The position numbers were made by a program, and so were the translations under genes. A stretch of 64,000 bases of DNA from Pseudomonadota bacterium (GTDB lineage: Bacteria; Pseudomonadota; Gammaproteobacteria; Steroidobacterales; Steroidobacteraceae), in the NCBI GenBank assembly GCA_018241505.1, contig JAFEDS010000032.1, positions 32,010-96,009 of the forward strand, written 5' to 3'. The notes under the pieces are model-generated. The model saw nothing but the letters and a program-made list of their open reading frames with translations. It searched no databases and was not told the origin of the DNA. This document shows positions 1 through 7,724 of the stretch, in pieces (positions within the stretch are counted from its first letter, which is position 1; each line of letters begins with the position of its first letter).

Positions 1-123
1 TACCGCGAAAGTTGCGTCGGAGCCCATCTACAATATCTCAACTGCCTGAACGGGAAGCAGCCAATAATTGCCCATCTTGATTCGAGATATCGGTTCTCTC
101 AACTGACTCTTGTCGATTTCTAA
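1..123 (+). CDS. C-terminal end of an unidentified protein (5' part outside window)
   Basis: The first plus-strand frame is open from the left edge for 40 codons and stops at a TAA. It reads as ordinary protein (ending RFSQLTLVDF) and is convergent with the P450 gene. The fragment is too short to identify a family, and a chance open frame of this length is possible in GC-rich DNA. Confidence 0.3.
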   Translation, partial: YRESCVGAHLQYLNCLNGKQPIIAHLDSRYRFSQLTLVDF

Positions 124-130
124 CTCTGAG

Positions 131-168
131 ATCGGCAAGCGCGACTTCTACGAGCGCGCTTCACCGAT
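131..168. terminator. Weak inverted repeat between convergent genes
   Basis: The pairs ATCGG/CCGAT and GCGCG/CGCGC nest around a short loop in the gap between the left-edge reading frame and the P450 stop codon. There is no T-run. It might act as a bidirectional transcript end, but pairing is interrupted and this is a weak call. Confidence 0.25.
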
Positions 169-176
169 ACGAGGGG

Positions 177-1367
177 TCAGTTGCGCAACCGAATAGGGTA
201 ATGTTTGAGGGAGTACACGAAAGCCGCCGGTCGAAGCTCCAGCTTTTGCGAGCGATCGCGCGCCAGCGTCGGAAAGCGAGCGAGTAGCAATCTCAGCGCA
301 ATGCTCGTCTCGAGACGCGCAAGAGTTGCACCCAGGCACAAGTGAATGCCGTACCCGAATCCGAGATGGCGATTGGGCGAGCGGCGCATGTCGAATCGGT
401 CCGGATCAGGGAAATGATGTCGATCGTGGTTCGCCGCCGCGAACAGCGGCAGCACCAGGTCTCCCTCGCGCAAACGGCAGTCCTCAAACTCAACATCACA
501 CGTGACCACGCGAGGCAGATAGTGGACAACAGCACGATACCTCAGCGCTTCCTCGATGGCTGCGGGCAGCAACTCCGGATGATGAGTCAACTCCGCGCGT
601 GCTTCGGGATGCTCATCAAGGCACCAAAGCACAATGGGTATCAATGAAGCAGTCGTTTCGTGGCCTGCAATCAGGAGCAACGTACACGCACCCGTGATAT
701 CGCGCTGACTCAGGCGTTCGCCATCAATTTCCGCGCTAATGAACGCTGAGATCAGGTCTTCCGTAGGCGAACGCCTACGCTGTTCAACCATGCCGTCGAA
801 ATAGATAGCAAAGCGTTCAAACGCCTTGGCCCTGAGCTCGAAGTCGGTGTTGAGGAGGTCGTTCGCCCACTCGCGAAACTGACCGATGTCCGCAATGGGC
901 ACTCCCAGCAGCTCCGCGATTACCGTGACCGGCAACGGGAACGCGAGGGCGTCCACGACGTCGACTGTGCTATGTGAATCCATCGCATCGAGCAGCCGAT
1001 TGGTAATCGCCTGGATGCGGGGCTCGAGCTCGGCGACGCGCCTCTGAGTGAAGGCCTGCGCGAGCAATTGGCGCAAGTGCCGGTGCCTCGGCGGATCGAG
1101 TCCGAGGATGCTCGCGCTGGCTACCTCATCGACGGATCCATCCGGGTTTAGAGTCCGTTGCGATGAGAACGTCTTCGTGTCCAGAAGAATCCGATTCACA
1201 TCCGCGTATCGGGCGGCTAACCAACTGCCCCGCCTCTCATCGTACGAAAGGCCTGGAGCATCCAGAAGGTGACGGTATTCGGTGAAGACATCCAGCGTTA
1301 ATGGGGTAGCCGTTTGCAGCTTGCGGGCGGCAAGCAGGCGTGTGCGCGCATCGGGGGTGAGTACCAT
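177..1367 (-). CDS. Cytochrome P450
   Basis: This 396-aa protein has the length of a soluble bacterial class I P450, which uses electrons from a ferredoxin/reductase pair to insert oxygen into an organic substrate. Visible motifs are the I-helix AGHETT oxygen-activation segment (residues 234-239), the K-helix ExxR (E273, R276) and the heme loop FGYGIHLCLG with the axial cysteine at 344. The ATG start gives a complete N-terminus without signal or membrane anchor, so it should be cytosolic. No ferredoxin gene is adjacent. It lies 87 bp downstream of the DJ-1/PfpI gene and may be co-transcribed with it. The substrate cannot be read from sequence. Confidence 0.95.
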   Translation of the reverse strand: MVLTPDARTRLLAARKLQTATPLTLDVFTEYRHLLDAPGLSYDERRGSWLAARYADVNRILLDTKTFSSQRTLNPDGSVDEVASASILGLDPPRHRHLRQLLAQAFTQRRVAELEPRIQAITNRLLDAMDSHSTVDVVDALAFPLPVTVIAELLGVPIADIGQFREWANDLLNTDFELRAKAFERFAIYFDGMVEQRRRSPTEDLISAFISAEIDGERLSQRDITGACTLLLIAGHETTASLIPIVLWCLDEHPEARAELTHHPELLPAAIEEALRYRAVVHYLPRVVTCDVEFEDCRLREGDLVLPLFAAANHDRHHFPDPDRFDMRRSPNRHLGFGYGIHLCLGATLARLETSIALRLLLARFPTLARDRSQKLELRPAAFVYSLKHYPIRLRN

Positions 1368-1454
1368 GGTCGGCGCCGCTCAGGGATTTGTGGCCACATT
1401 TTGCGGGACGACCGGTGGAAAAGACAGTATTACGTAAGCCAGAACCGAGAGTGG

Positions 1455-2093
1455 TTAGTCCCGCTCCGCCAACCACCTCCGGCAATTACGCATGACCTCA
1501 TCCGGCGCGGTCTCCGGCCGCCCCGCATTGAACGGCGGCGCCGGCGCATACTCCAACAGCAACTGAATAGTCTGGGCCACCACCGGCCCTGCGATCTCCG
1601 CGGCAACCGTCAGCGCAAAGTCAATTCCCGCAGTCACCCCACCCCCGGTGATGACGTTGCCGTCTCGAACAACGCGCGCCGGATCCGGTATTGCGCCATA
1701 GTTTTCGAGCAGCGGCCGAACCGTCCAGTGGCAAGCACTTCGCTTGCCCTTCAACAGCCCCGCCGCTGCCAGAATGAGTGAGCCGTTGCACACGGAAGTT
1801 ATGTAGGTCGCCCCGGCTGCAAGTCGACGGAGTTGGGCGAAGAACGGCTCACACATGCCGGCGGACTGGTTGATGGCTCCAGGAACGCAGAACAGCGTGC
1901 AATCTTCCACTTCGGCGAGCCGGGTCATATTGCTGAATGTCAGACCGTGTCCGGTCCGCAACTGACCACCCTCGAGACTGGCAACCGTGACGCGAGCGCC
2001 CGGCAGGCGGCAAAGCACCTCGTACGGGCCCGTAAAATCGAGCTGGGTGATACCGGGATAGAGCGCGAACACAATGTGTGTGGAGGTAGTCAT
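1455..2093 (-). CDS. DJ-1/PfpI family protein, isonitrile hydratase-like
   Basis: This class I glutamine-amidotransferase-like (DJ-1/PfpI) protein of 212 aa uses the ATG at 2093; a longer frame reaches 2168 but adds an unlikely leader. It resembles bacterial isocyanide (isonitrile) hydratases, which add water to R-NC to give N-formamides: the TQLDFTGP segment carries the conserved acid D19, and the nucleophile elbow SVCNGS has Cys102. In the characterised Pseudomonas enzyme the residue after the nucleophile is Thr; here it is Asn103, so activity may differ. It sits between a radical SAM gene and a P450 gene. The family is secure; the substrate is inference. Confidence 0.85.
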   Translation of the reverse strand: MTTSTHIVFALYPGITQLDFTGPYEVLCRLPGARVTVASLEGGQLRTGHGLTFSNMTRLAEVEDCTLFCVPGAINQSAGMCEPFFAQLRRLAAGATYITSVCNGSLILAAAGLLKGKRSACHWTVRPLLENYGAIPDPARVVRDGNVITGGGVTAGIDFALTVAAEIAGPVVAQTIQLLLEYAPAPPFNAGRPETAPDEVMRNCRRWLAERD

Positions 2094-2166
2094 GGGTTTC
2101 ACAGGGCGGGCTTCGGGAGCACAATCATGCGCCTGAAGTGCAAGGCCGAAAGGACACAATCCCGAC

Positions 2167-2200
2167 AAAAAAGGCTATGGATGCTCGAGTCAGCTCGGGC
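2167..2200 (-). terminator. Probable rho-independent terminator of the radical SAM gene
   Basis: About nine bases past the radical SAM stop codon, a GC-rich inverted repeat (2183-2200, one internal mismatch, 4-nt loop) is followed on the minus strand by six T residues (A-run at 2167-2172). The T-run is some ten bases from the stem, so efficiency is uncertain. Confidence 0.45.
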
Positions 2201-2208
2201 GCTGAACA

Positions 2209-3762
2209 TCAGACCCCGCTACGTACAAACTGACTCGACCGCACCGCCGTGCCGGCATCCATGGACTGGAGACGCTTTCGAAGCCTGAGGTGGCGCCGGC
2301 GCGAGAGCTCAATCAGCGGGCGCCATACTCTGGCCGTCTGCCGGTGTCGTATCAGCAGATGCCAGAATCGGTTCGACCGCTTGTACAGATAACTCATGGC
2401 AAGGTAAGCCGGCACAGCCCGGTTGTCGGTGGGTCGTCGCCGCCAGATCGAACCGTGCGAGAACAGCTTGCTGTAGCACCACGCATAGCCGCGGTCGAGC
2501 TCCGCGGGACTCATGTGCTTGGGCTGGAATACGACATTCGCGGTATCGTATTTATCCCAGTCGCGGTGGAGTATGCGGCCTTCACTGTCCAATTGCCGGA
2601 ACAACGGCGTGCCGGGATAGGGCGTCAGTATATGGAAGGTCGCACATTCCAACCGGTTCGCTTCAATCCACTCCACGGTCCGTTCAAACACATCCGGCCG
2701 ATCGTGATCGAAGCCGAGAACGAAGCTACCGTTCACCTGGATTCCATAGCGATGGAATATGGCGACGCGACGCGCGTAGTCTTGCGGTGCGGGTGTGCGC
2801 TTTCGGGAATCAGTCAGATTGCCTTCGTTCAGGGACTCGAATCCGACAAATACGCCGGTACACCCAGCCAACGCCATCTCACGAACCAGTGAGGAATCGT
2901 CGGTGACGTCGATTGTCACTGCCGCGCTCCAAATTACTTCCAGCGGGCGCAGGGCGGCGCAGAGAGCGCGCAAGTACTTGGGGCGGGACCCGAGATTGTT
3001 ATCTACAAAGACGACGTAAGGCTGTTCATCGGCAACAATTTCGTCGACTACCTGTTGCACTTCCCGCAGCCGGTACGGCATATGCAGCCCGTCGGTCGAC
3101 AGGTAGCAGAATCCGCACCGATTGTGGCAACCGCGCGTAGCAATGACACTGCTCGTCGTCAGAAATGACTCTCGCGGCAGGATCGAGCGCCGAGGCGCCG
3201 GATCCAGCGCGTACGGGCGGGAGAAGTCCGCCTCATAGCGGCGTTGCAATGTCCGTCGTTCGATGTCACGGAGAATTCGTGGCCAAAGTTGGACACCGTC
3301 GCCAATGGCAATGGCGTCTGCGCACTGCAAGGCCTCATCCGGACACGACAGCACGTGCAACCCGCCCAGCACGACAGTACAGCCTTGCCGTCGGTACCAG
3401 TCAGCCAGTTGATACGCCCGCCGGGCGAATGTCAGATGTACCGTGATTCCGACAACCTGCGGCACCGGATCAACTGGTGGCGGCCCCTGCAGGAGGTTTT
3501 CGTCCCAGTAACGGACTTCCCAGTTTTCCGGTGTTGCCCCGGCAATGCTCGTTAGTGCCAGACTCGGAGTCAGCACATGTTTGCCGTAGCTTGCGCGCGG
3601 GTCCTTCGGATAGAAGGGATTTATGAGCAGCGCATAGTTGCTTCGCGCAGGCCGCCCCGGCTGTACGGCAGGGAGGTCGGGAGCGACGACCATCTCCCGT
3701 GGCGCCTGGCGCAAATCAAGCGATTGAGACCGGTCCAGTAGTGCGGGCGCTCGAGCGTGCAT
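2209..3762 (-). CDS. B12-binding-domain radical SAM protein
   Basis: This 517-aa protein has the order of cobalamin-dependent radical SAM enzymes: a Rossmann-like B12-binding domain (about residues 40-170, with VVLGGLH) followed by a radical SAM barrel whose [4Fe-4S]-binding CxxxCxxC is C212, C216, C219 (TRGCHNRCGFCY). Such enzymes use S-adenosylmethionine for methyl transfer or rearrangements on unactivated carbons. No DxHxxG motif was noticed in the N-terminal domain, so cobalamin may bind base-on or not at all. The gene is divergent from a TetR regulator across a 128-bp gap full of palindromes, suggesting control by it. The product is unknown. Confidence 0.85.
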   Translation of the reverse strand: MHARAPALLDRSQSLDLRQAPREMVVAPDLPAVQPGRPARSNYALLINPFYPKDPRASYGKHVLTPSLALTSIAGATPENWEVRYWDENLLQGPPPVDPVPQVVGITVHLTFARRAYQLADWYRRQGCTVVLGGLHVLSCPDEALQCADAIAIGDGVQLWPRILRDIERRTLQRRYEADFSRPYALDPAPRRSILPRESFLTTSSVIATRGCHNRCGFCYLSTDGLHMPYRLREVQQVVDEIVADEQPYVVFVDNNLGSRPKYLRALCAALRPLEVIWSAAVTIDVTDDSSLVREMALAGCTGVFVGFESLNEGNLTDSRKRTPAPQDYARRVAIFHRYGIQVNGSFVLGFDHDRPDVFERTVEWIEANRLECATFHILTPYPGTPLFRQLDSEGRILHRDWDKYDTANVVFQPKHMSPAELDRGYAWCYSKLFSHGSIWRRRPTDNRAVPAYLAMSYLYKRSNRFWHLLIRHRQTARVWRPLIELSRRRHLRLRKRLQSMDAGTAVRSSQFVRSGV

Positions 3763-3771
3763 GATGAGTTA

Positions 3772-3846
3772 CTTTGTATTGCAAAGCCGAGAGGGGCGTA
3801 CCGTAGCAATTCGCAATTACGTTGTAAAGTACTTTGCATCTCAGAG
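3772..3846. promoter_or_regulatory. Two copies of a CTTTG-N5-CA(A/G)AG inverted repeat
   Basis: One copy at 3772-3786 (CTTTG, 5 bases, CAAAG) lies just upstream of the radical SAM start and a second at 3832-3846 (CTTTG, 5 bases, CAGAG) lies 60 bp away towards the TetR gene. Both are preceded by TA, so TACTTTG recurs exactly. The spacing is near six helical turns. They look like paired operator half-sites for a regulator binding the divergent promoter region; the protein that binds them is not known. Confidence 0.4.
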
Positions 3847-3854
3847 CCTCTGGT

Positions 3855-3890
3855 GTGTACATCGTACGCATTGGAGCGTACTATGTACAC
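3855..3890. promoter_or_regulatory. 36-bp imperfect palindrome, candidate TetR autoregulatory operator
   Basis: The arms GTGTACAT (3855-3862) and ATGTACAC (3883-3890) are perfect complements and the next seven pairs inward contain six more matches (GTACGC/GCGTAC), giving 14 of 18 pairs. It abuts the ATG of the TetR gene at 3891. Size and position fit an operator bound by the encoded repressor, which would block transcription or translation start of its own gene. Confidence 0.6.
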
Positions 3891-4475
3891 ATGACCAGAG
3901 ATCGCATCTTTTCCGCCGCCAAGGTTGTACTCGATCGCGAAGGACTTTCGGGTCTCACGATCCGCAAGGTTGCCGCGCGCGCGGGGGTATCACCGATGGC
4001 CATGTACCGCCACTTCGCAGATAAGGACGCGTTACTGAACGCGCTCGTGGAAGACGGCTTGGTTGCTTGGGAGAAGGTAGTGCGCTCCATACACGCGCAG
4101 GATCCCATGGAGTGGCTGAATGAGTTGATTGAGGCGTTCCTCAACTTCGCTCTCACACAGCCTCACCGCTTTGATGCGGCGTTTTTTCTGCCCGCGCCGA
4201 GTGCGCGTCAGTACCCCGACGACTTCGTTGCAGGCCGCTCGCCAGTCGTCGCAATGCTCATGGTGCGGATCGACCAGGCTCGGGCAGATGGACGCATGGG
4301 CAACAAGCCGGCACTGGAGATCGCACTGTCGCTGTCAGCACTGGCGCAAGGCCTGGTCTCCATGCAGCGCGCGAATCGATTTTCAGACGAAAAGCATTTC
4401 AGGAGCCTGTTCCGTACGACGCTCCAACATTACATCGAGTCCCTTGCCGAAGTCCCCTCGAGGAGAATCAAGTGA
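3891..4475 (+). CDS. TetR/AcrR family transcriptional regulator
   Basis: The 194-aa product from ATG 3891 begins directly with the TetR helix-turn-helix domain: the segment IRKVAARAGVSPMAMYRHFADKD is the hallmark recognition region. The C-terminal half is an all-helical ligand-binding and dimerisation domain with no recognisable ligand. An in-frame TTG at 3834 would add 19 residues that do not fit the family, so the ATG is preferred. The gene overlaps the next one by one base (TGATG), so repressor and amidohydrolase are almost certainly co-transcribed; the palindrome immediately upstream suggests autoregulation and possibly control of the divergent radical SAM gene. Confidence 0.9.
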   Translation: MTRDRIFSAAKVVLDREGLSGLTIRKVAARAGVSPMAMYRHFADKDALLNALVEDGLVAWEKVVRSIHAQDPMEWLNELIEAFLNFALTQPHRFDAAFFLPAPSARQYPDDFVAGRSPVVAMLMVRIDQARADGRMGNKPALEIALSLSALAQGLVSMQRANRFSDEKHFRSLFRTTLQHYIESLAEVPSRRIK

Positions 4476-5797
4476 TGACGATCCGCACAGCTCTAAGCTG
4501 GATGAGTGAATGGCGGCCTCATGTGCTGGTCGGTCTGGTCATCGGCGTGAGTTTCGCTGCAAATGTGCTTGCGCGAGACTCGCAATCGCCGGCCGCGCAG
4601 GAGCTGGCCATCGTGGGCGCGAGAATGTATCCGTCGCCTGATGCAGCGCCTGTTGAAGACAGCGTCGTCGTGATAGAGGACGGTCGGATCGTCCGAGTGG
4701 GGACCCGTTCCAACACACCGGTTTCTCCAGGGGTGCACCTGATTGACGCGCGGGGTGCCGTGCTGACCGCCGGATTCTGGAACAACCATATTCATCTGAT
4801 GACCCCGGACCAGCTCGACGCCGCTACGGGAAAGGCCGAAAAGCTGCAAGCCAGCCTCGAAGCGATGCTCACCCGCTGGGGCTTCACCACTGTCTTTGAT
4901 ATCGCCTCTTCGACCGATAACGCGCTGGCGCTGCGGCGGCGGATAAATTCGGGTGAGATCGCCGGGCCTACGATTCTGACCGTCGGCGATCCCTTCTTTC
5001 CCAAGGACGGCACGCCGATTTATGTGCGCGAGTTTTTCGCGGCTCACGGCTGGCCGAGTGATGAAGTCGCAACGCCGGAAGAAGCTGCGGCCCGCGCGGC
5101 ACACCAACTCGATCGGGGGACGGATGGCGTAAAGCTCTTTGCGGGTGCCATTGTTGGAGGCAAAGCAGGCGTCCTGCCGATGCGGCTCGACATTGCAAAA
5201 GCGCTGGTCGCGGAAGCGCACCGTCGCGGCAAGCCTGCGTTTGCTCACCCCTCCAATCTGGCTGGATTGAATGTAGCGATTGAGTCTGGAGTTGATGTCC
5301 TGGCGCACACGACGGCTATGGACGGCGGTGGGGTTCCTGGAGGTTGGTCGAAAGAGCTGATCTCGAGGCTACGTAAACACAACATGGCTTTGATACCCAC
5401 CATGAGCCTTTTTGAGGTGGAAGCGCACAGGACCGGGGAGAGCCCCGACGATCTTGCGCAAGCCATCGCAATGATTACCACCGAGGTGAAAAACTATGCC
5501 GCCGCCGGCGGCCAGATCCTTTTCGGTACGGACGTTGGCTACACTGATGCATTCGACACCACGGAAGAGTACCGACTGATGTCAGCCGCACTCGATTGGC
5601 GGAAGATTTTGGACTCACTGACCACCGCCCCCGCAGCGCGGTTCGGATTCGCCACCCGTAAGGGAGCGATTGCGAAGGGCATGGATGCAGATCTGGTGTT
5701 GCTCAACGCGGACCCCGCGCAAGACCCCACTGCGTTCGCTCGTGTGCGAGATACGATTCGGGGAGGGCGGGTTATTTGGGGCAGGGATTTGAATTGA
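4475..5797 (+). CDS. Exported amidohydrolase family protein
   Basis: This 440-aa metal-dependent hydrolase starts at the ATG at 4475, overlapping the TetR stop and preceded at nine bases by AGGAG; a GTG three bases earlier is less likely. Residues 17-35 form a hydrophobic export signal. The HxH metal motif of the amidohydrolase barrel is H105/H107 (NNHIHL), later metal positions occur as FAHPSN and LAHT, and FGTDVGY carries the catalytic Asp. The family hydrolyses amide, ester or ring bonds; the periplasmic location hints at a peptide-like or drug-like substrate. Its C-terminus overlaps the convergent lipoprotein gene by 26 bp. Substrate unknown. Confidence 0.85.
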   Translation: MTIRTALSWMSEWRPHVLVGLVIGVSFAANVLARDSQSPAAQELAIVGARMYPSPDAAPVEDSVVVIEDGRIVRVGTRSNTPVSPGVHLIDARGAVLTAGFWNNHIHLMTPDQLDAATGKAEKLQASLEAMLTRWGFTTVFDIASSTDNALALRRRINSGEIAGPTILTVGDPFFPKDGTPIYVREFFAAHGWPSDEVATPEEAAARAAHQLDRGTDGVKLFAGAIVGGKAGVLPMRLDIAKALVAEAHRRGKPAFAHPSNLAGLNVAIESGVDVLAHTTAMDGGGVPGGWSKELISRLRKHNMALIPTMSLFEVEAHRTGESPDDLAQAIAMITTEVKNYAAAGGQILFGTDVGYTDAFDTTEEYRLMSAALDWRKILDSLTTAPAARFGFATRKGAIAKGMDADLVLLNADPAQDPTAFARVRDTIRGGRVIWGRDLN

Positions 5798-6413
5798 CGC
5801 AGGCAGGTGACGGCACTGCGGCCGAGGGCACTCCGAAGTAGCGTTGATACTCGTCAGTCAGCATTCGCACAGCGTCATCGTGTGCCAGATCCTTCAGGAA
5901 AAGATCGACGGTCGACTTTGCCCACACCTGCCCGTCCGGCCCAAGACCATGCGTGGCATCAGCCGTGTTGCCGCGCAGATACTGCTTGCGTGATAGGTTT
6001 GCGCTGTATTCGTGCCGGGCCACCCTTTGACCGTTCACATACAGCTCGTAATGCAACGTGTGTTCGCCGCTCATCACCACTGGCGACAATCCGAGGGTGC
6101 CCACAGAGAGCAAGCCACTGAAAAAATTCTTTGCATCGACGTGCGCCGGATGCACGGAGTGGTAGATCCGAAGTTGAATGGGCGCACCCGGCGCTTCCTT
6201 GGACAGGTGCGCCAACAAGGGGCTCGAATGCAACGCGTCGAACAGGTCATTTCCGGCGGCATCGGCATGGAACAACACAGTCGGCAGTACCAGATCGGCC
6301 TGACCGGCCGGTGCCGGAGTAGCATCGAAAGCGTTCACACTGAGGGTGGCGGCACACGAAATGACCCCGACAACGATGCCCACGACCCGACTGCCGAAAC
6401 ATGCGTTTTCCAT
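5772..6413 (-). CDS. Putative lipoprotein of unknown function
   Basis: I do not recognise this 213-aa protein. It begins with a hydrophobic signal ending VISC (Cys20), which fits a relaxed lipobox, so it may be a lipid-anchored periplasmic protein; signal peptidase I cleavage after VNA is the alternative. The mature part has an edge-strand-rich look (ELYVNGQRVARHEYS) and ends with a Cys pair. It follows the trypsin-like protease gene by 11 bp, so the two are probably one transcript and may be partners. It is convergent with, and overlaps by 26 bp, the upstream amidohydrolase. Confidence 0.7.
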   Translation of the reverse strand: MENACFGSRVVGIVVGVISCAATLSVNAFDATPAPAGQADLVLPTVLFHADAAGNDLFDALHSSPLLAHLSKEAPGAPIQLRIYHSVHPAHVDAKNFFSGLLSVGTLGLSPVVMSGEHTLHYELYVNGQRVARHEYSANLSRKQYLRGNTADATHGLGPDGQVWAKSTVDLFLKDLAHDDAVRMLTDEYQRYFGVPSAAVPSPACVNSNPCPK

Positions 6414-6424
6414 GGTAATTCAAC

Positions 6425-7642
6425 CTATTGGTAGCACTTGATGCCCACTACCGCGGGCAACGCGTCGTCAATTGCAACATTGCCGGAAGCGTGGGGATCG
6501 GCGAGATCCTCTGAAAACGCGACGGCCCTGCCCTGCAGGAATTTTTCGACATAGAACGCCTCGAGCGCGAAATTCACGTTCTGGGGCAACACGCCCTGTT
6601 TCAGGAGCTCCGCTGCATTCAGCGTGCCGACCGCCACCCCCAGGACATCCCCTCGGGGATCGATGACGGGACTTCCACTGGCGCCCGGCTGGATGGGGGC
6701 GGAGAACTGAAACTGCCCGACCGAGCCACTGAGGCCTGCGCGCGAGCTGAGTGTGCCTCGGGTGACGGTGGGCGCATCCGTCATCAAGGTTTGCAGCGGG
6801 AAACCAATGTTGACGACATTCTCGCCCAACTCCGGATGACCTCCACCCCGCAGTCGCAGGAAATGTTCACCGCTCACGTGAGTATCGAGCACGGCGAGAT
6901 CCAGGATTGCACTGTTTGCTGTCAGGGTCGCCGGAGCGGTTTTGCCGGCATAACGAACCTCGAGCAAGCCACACTCATGCACCACATGGGCGGCGGTCAG
7001 TACCTGCCCGGTGCTGTTGAGGAAGAATCCGGTGCCACTCGCGACCGGATGATCCTTGTCGACTAGCAAGTCCACTGTCGGGGAGGACGTCTCCCGCGCT
7101 GGAAACTTGTCCGCGGTGGGCCGAAGTTGCGCTACGACATCGGTGAGGGTGCGATTGATGACCTGCTGCATCAGATTCCCAAGGACGTCGGCAGGTACAC
7201 TGAATCCGGGAGCCCAGCGGACGACGGAATCTCCCTGCAGAACCGAAGTCCCGGAACCATCGTAAACCTGGTAGTGAGCGGTGGCGACCAATTGCCGTTC
7301 TTCGGCCTTGACGCTGGGGTGCATGGCGATCAACAGGCCGTGAGCCGCGGTTCCATTCACCTCATACATGAAGCTCGACTTGAAGAAATGTTCGGCGGCG
7401 GCAAGCGTCGACTCTTCGAAAGTATTCCCAAGCTGCACGGAGTCGGTGGTCTGGAACCCGCCTGCCGAACGGAAGGCGCTGCGGAACTCCCTAACGTGTT
7501 TCGGCAGATAGATGGCGACGGAGACGTTGGCAGGCAACGGCAAATCCTTCGGTAGCGCCAGATCCGCCGACGCAAGGCACAACGGCGGCACCATCAAAGT
7601 AAGGAGTGCCAGACCGGCAGGAAACCAGTGGGATCTTCGCAT
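6425..7642 (-). CDS. Exported trypsin-like (S1C/HtrA-type) serine protease
   Basis: The ATG at 7642 is chosen because it begins a clean signal peptide (MRRSHWFPAGLALLTLMVPP, cleavage after CLASA) and has GGGAGG upstream; the frame extends further without support. The 405-aa protein has an N-terminal region of about 170 residues of unknown fold, then a chymotrypsin-like domain with the triad visible as TAAHVV (His), LDLAVLD (Asp) and GASGSPV (Ser). No PDZ domain follows, unlike DegP/DegS. The end of the previous gene (hrpB) is 82 bp upstream and a lipoprotein gene 11 bp downstream. Likely a periplasmic quality-control or regulatory protease; target unknown. Confidence 0.85.
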   Translation of the reverse strand: MRRSHWFPAGLALLTLMVPPLCLASADLALPKDLPLPANVSVAIYLPKHVREFRSAFRSAGGFQTTDSVQLGNTFEESTLAAAEHFFKSSFMYEVNGTAAHGLLIAMHPSVKAEERQLVATAHYQVYDGSGTSVLQGDSVVRWAPGFSVPADVLGNLMQQVINRTLTDVVAQLRPTADKFPARETSSPTVDLLVDKDHPVASGTGFFLNSTGQVLTAAHVVHECGLLEVRYAGKTAPATLTANSAILDLAVLDTHVSGEHFLRLRGGGHPELGENVVNIGFPLQTLMTDAPTVTRGTLSSRAGLSGSVGQFQFSAPIQPGASGSPVIDPRGDVLGVAVGTLNAAELLKQGVLPQNVNFALEAFYVEKFLQGRAVAFSEDLADPHASGNVAIDDALPAVVGIKCYQ

Positions 7643-7724
7643 CGCCCCTCCCAAGGCCACCATTCGGACTCGATGACCGAGTCTTCTTGTTGGCCGCCAT
7701 GCTACAGCGACCAACACGTGCGCC

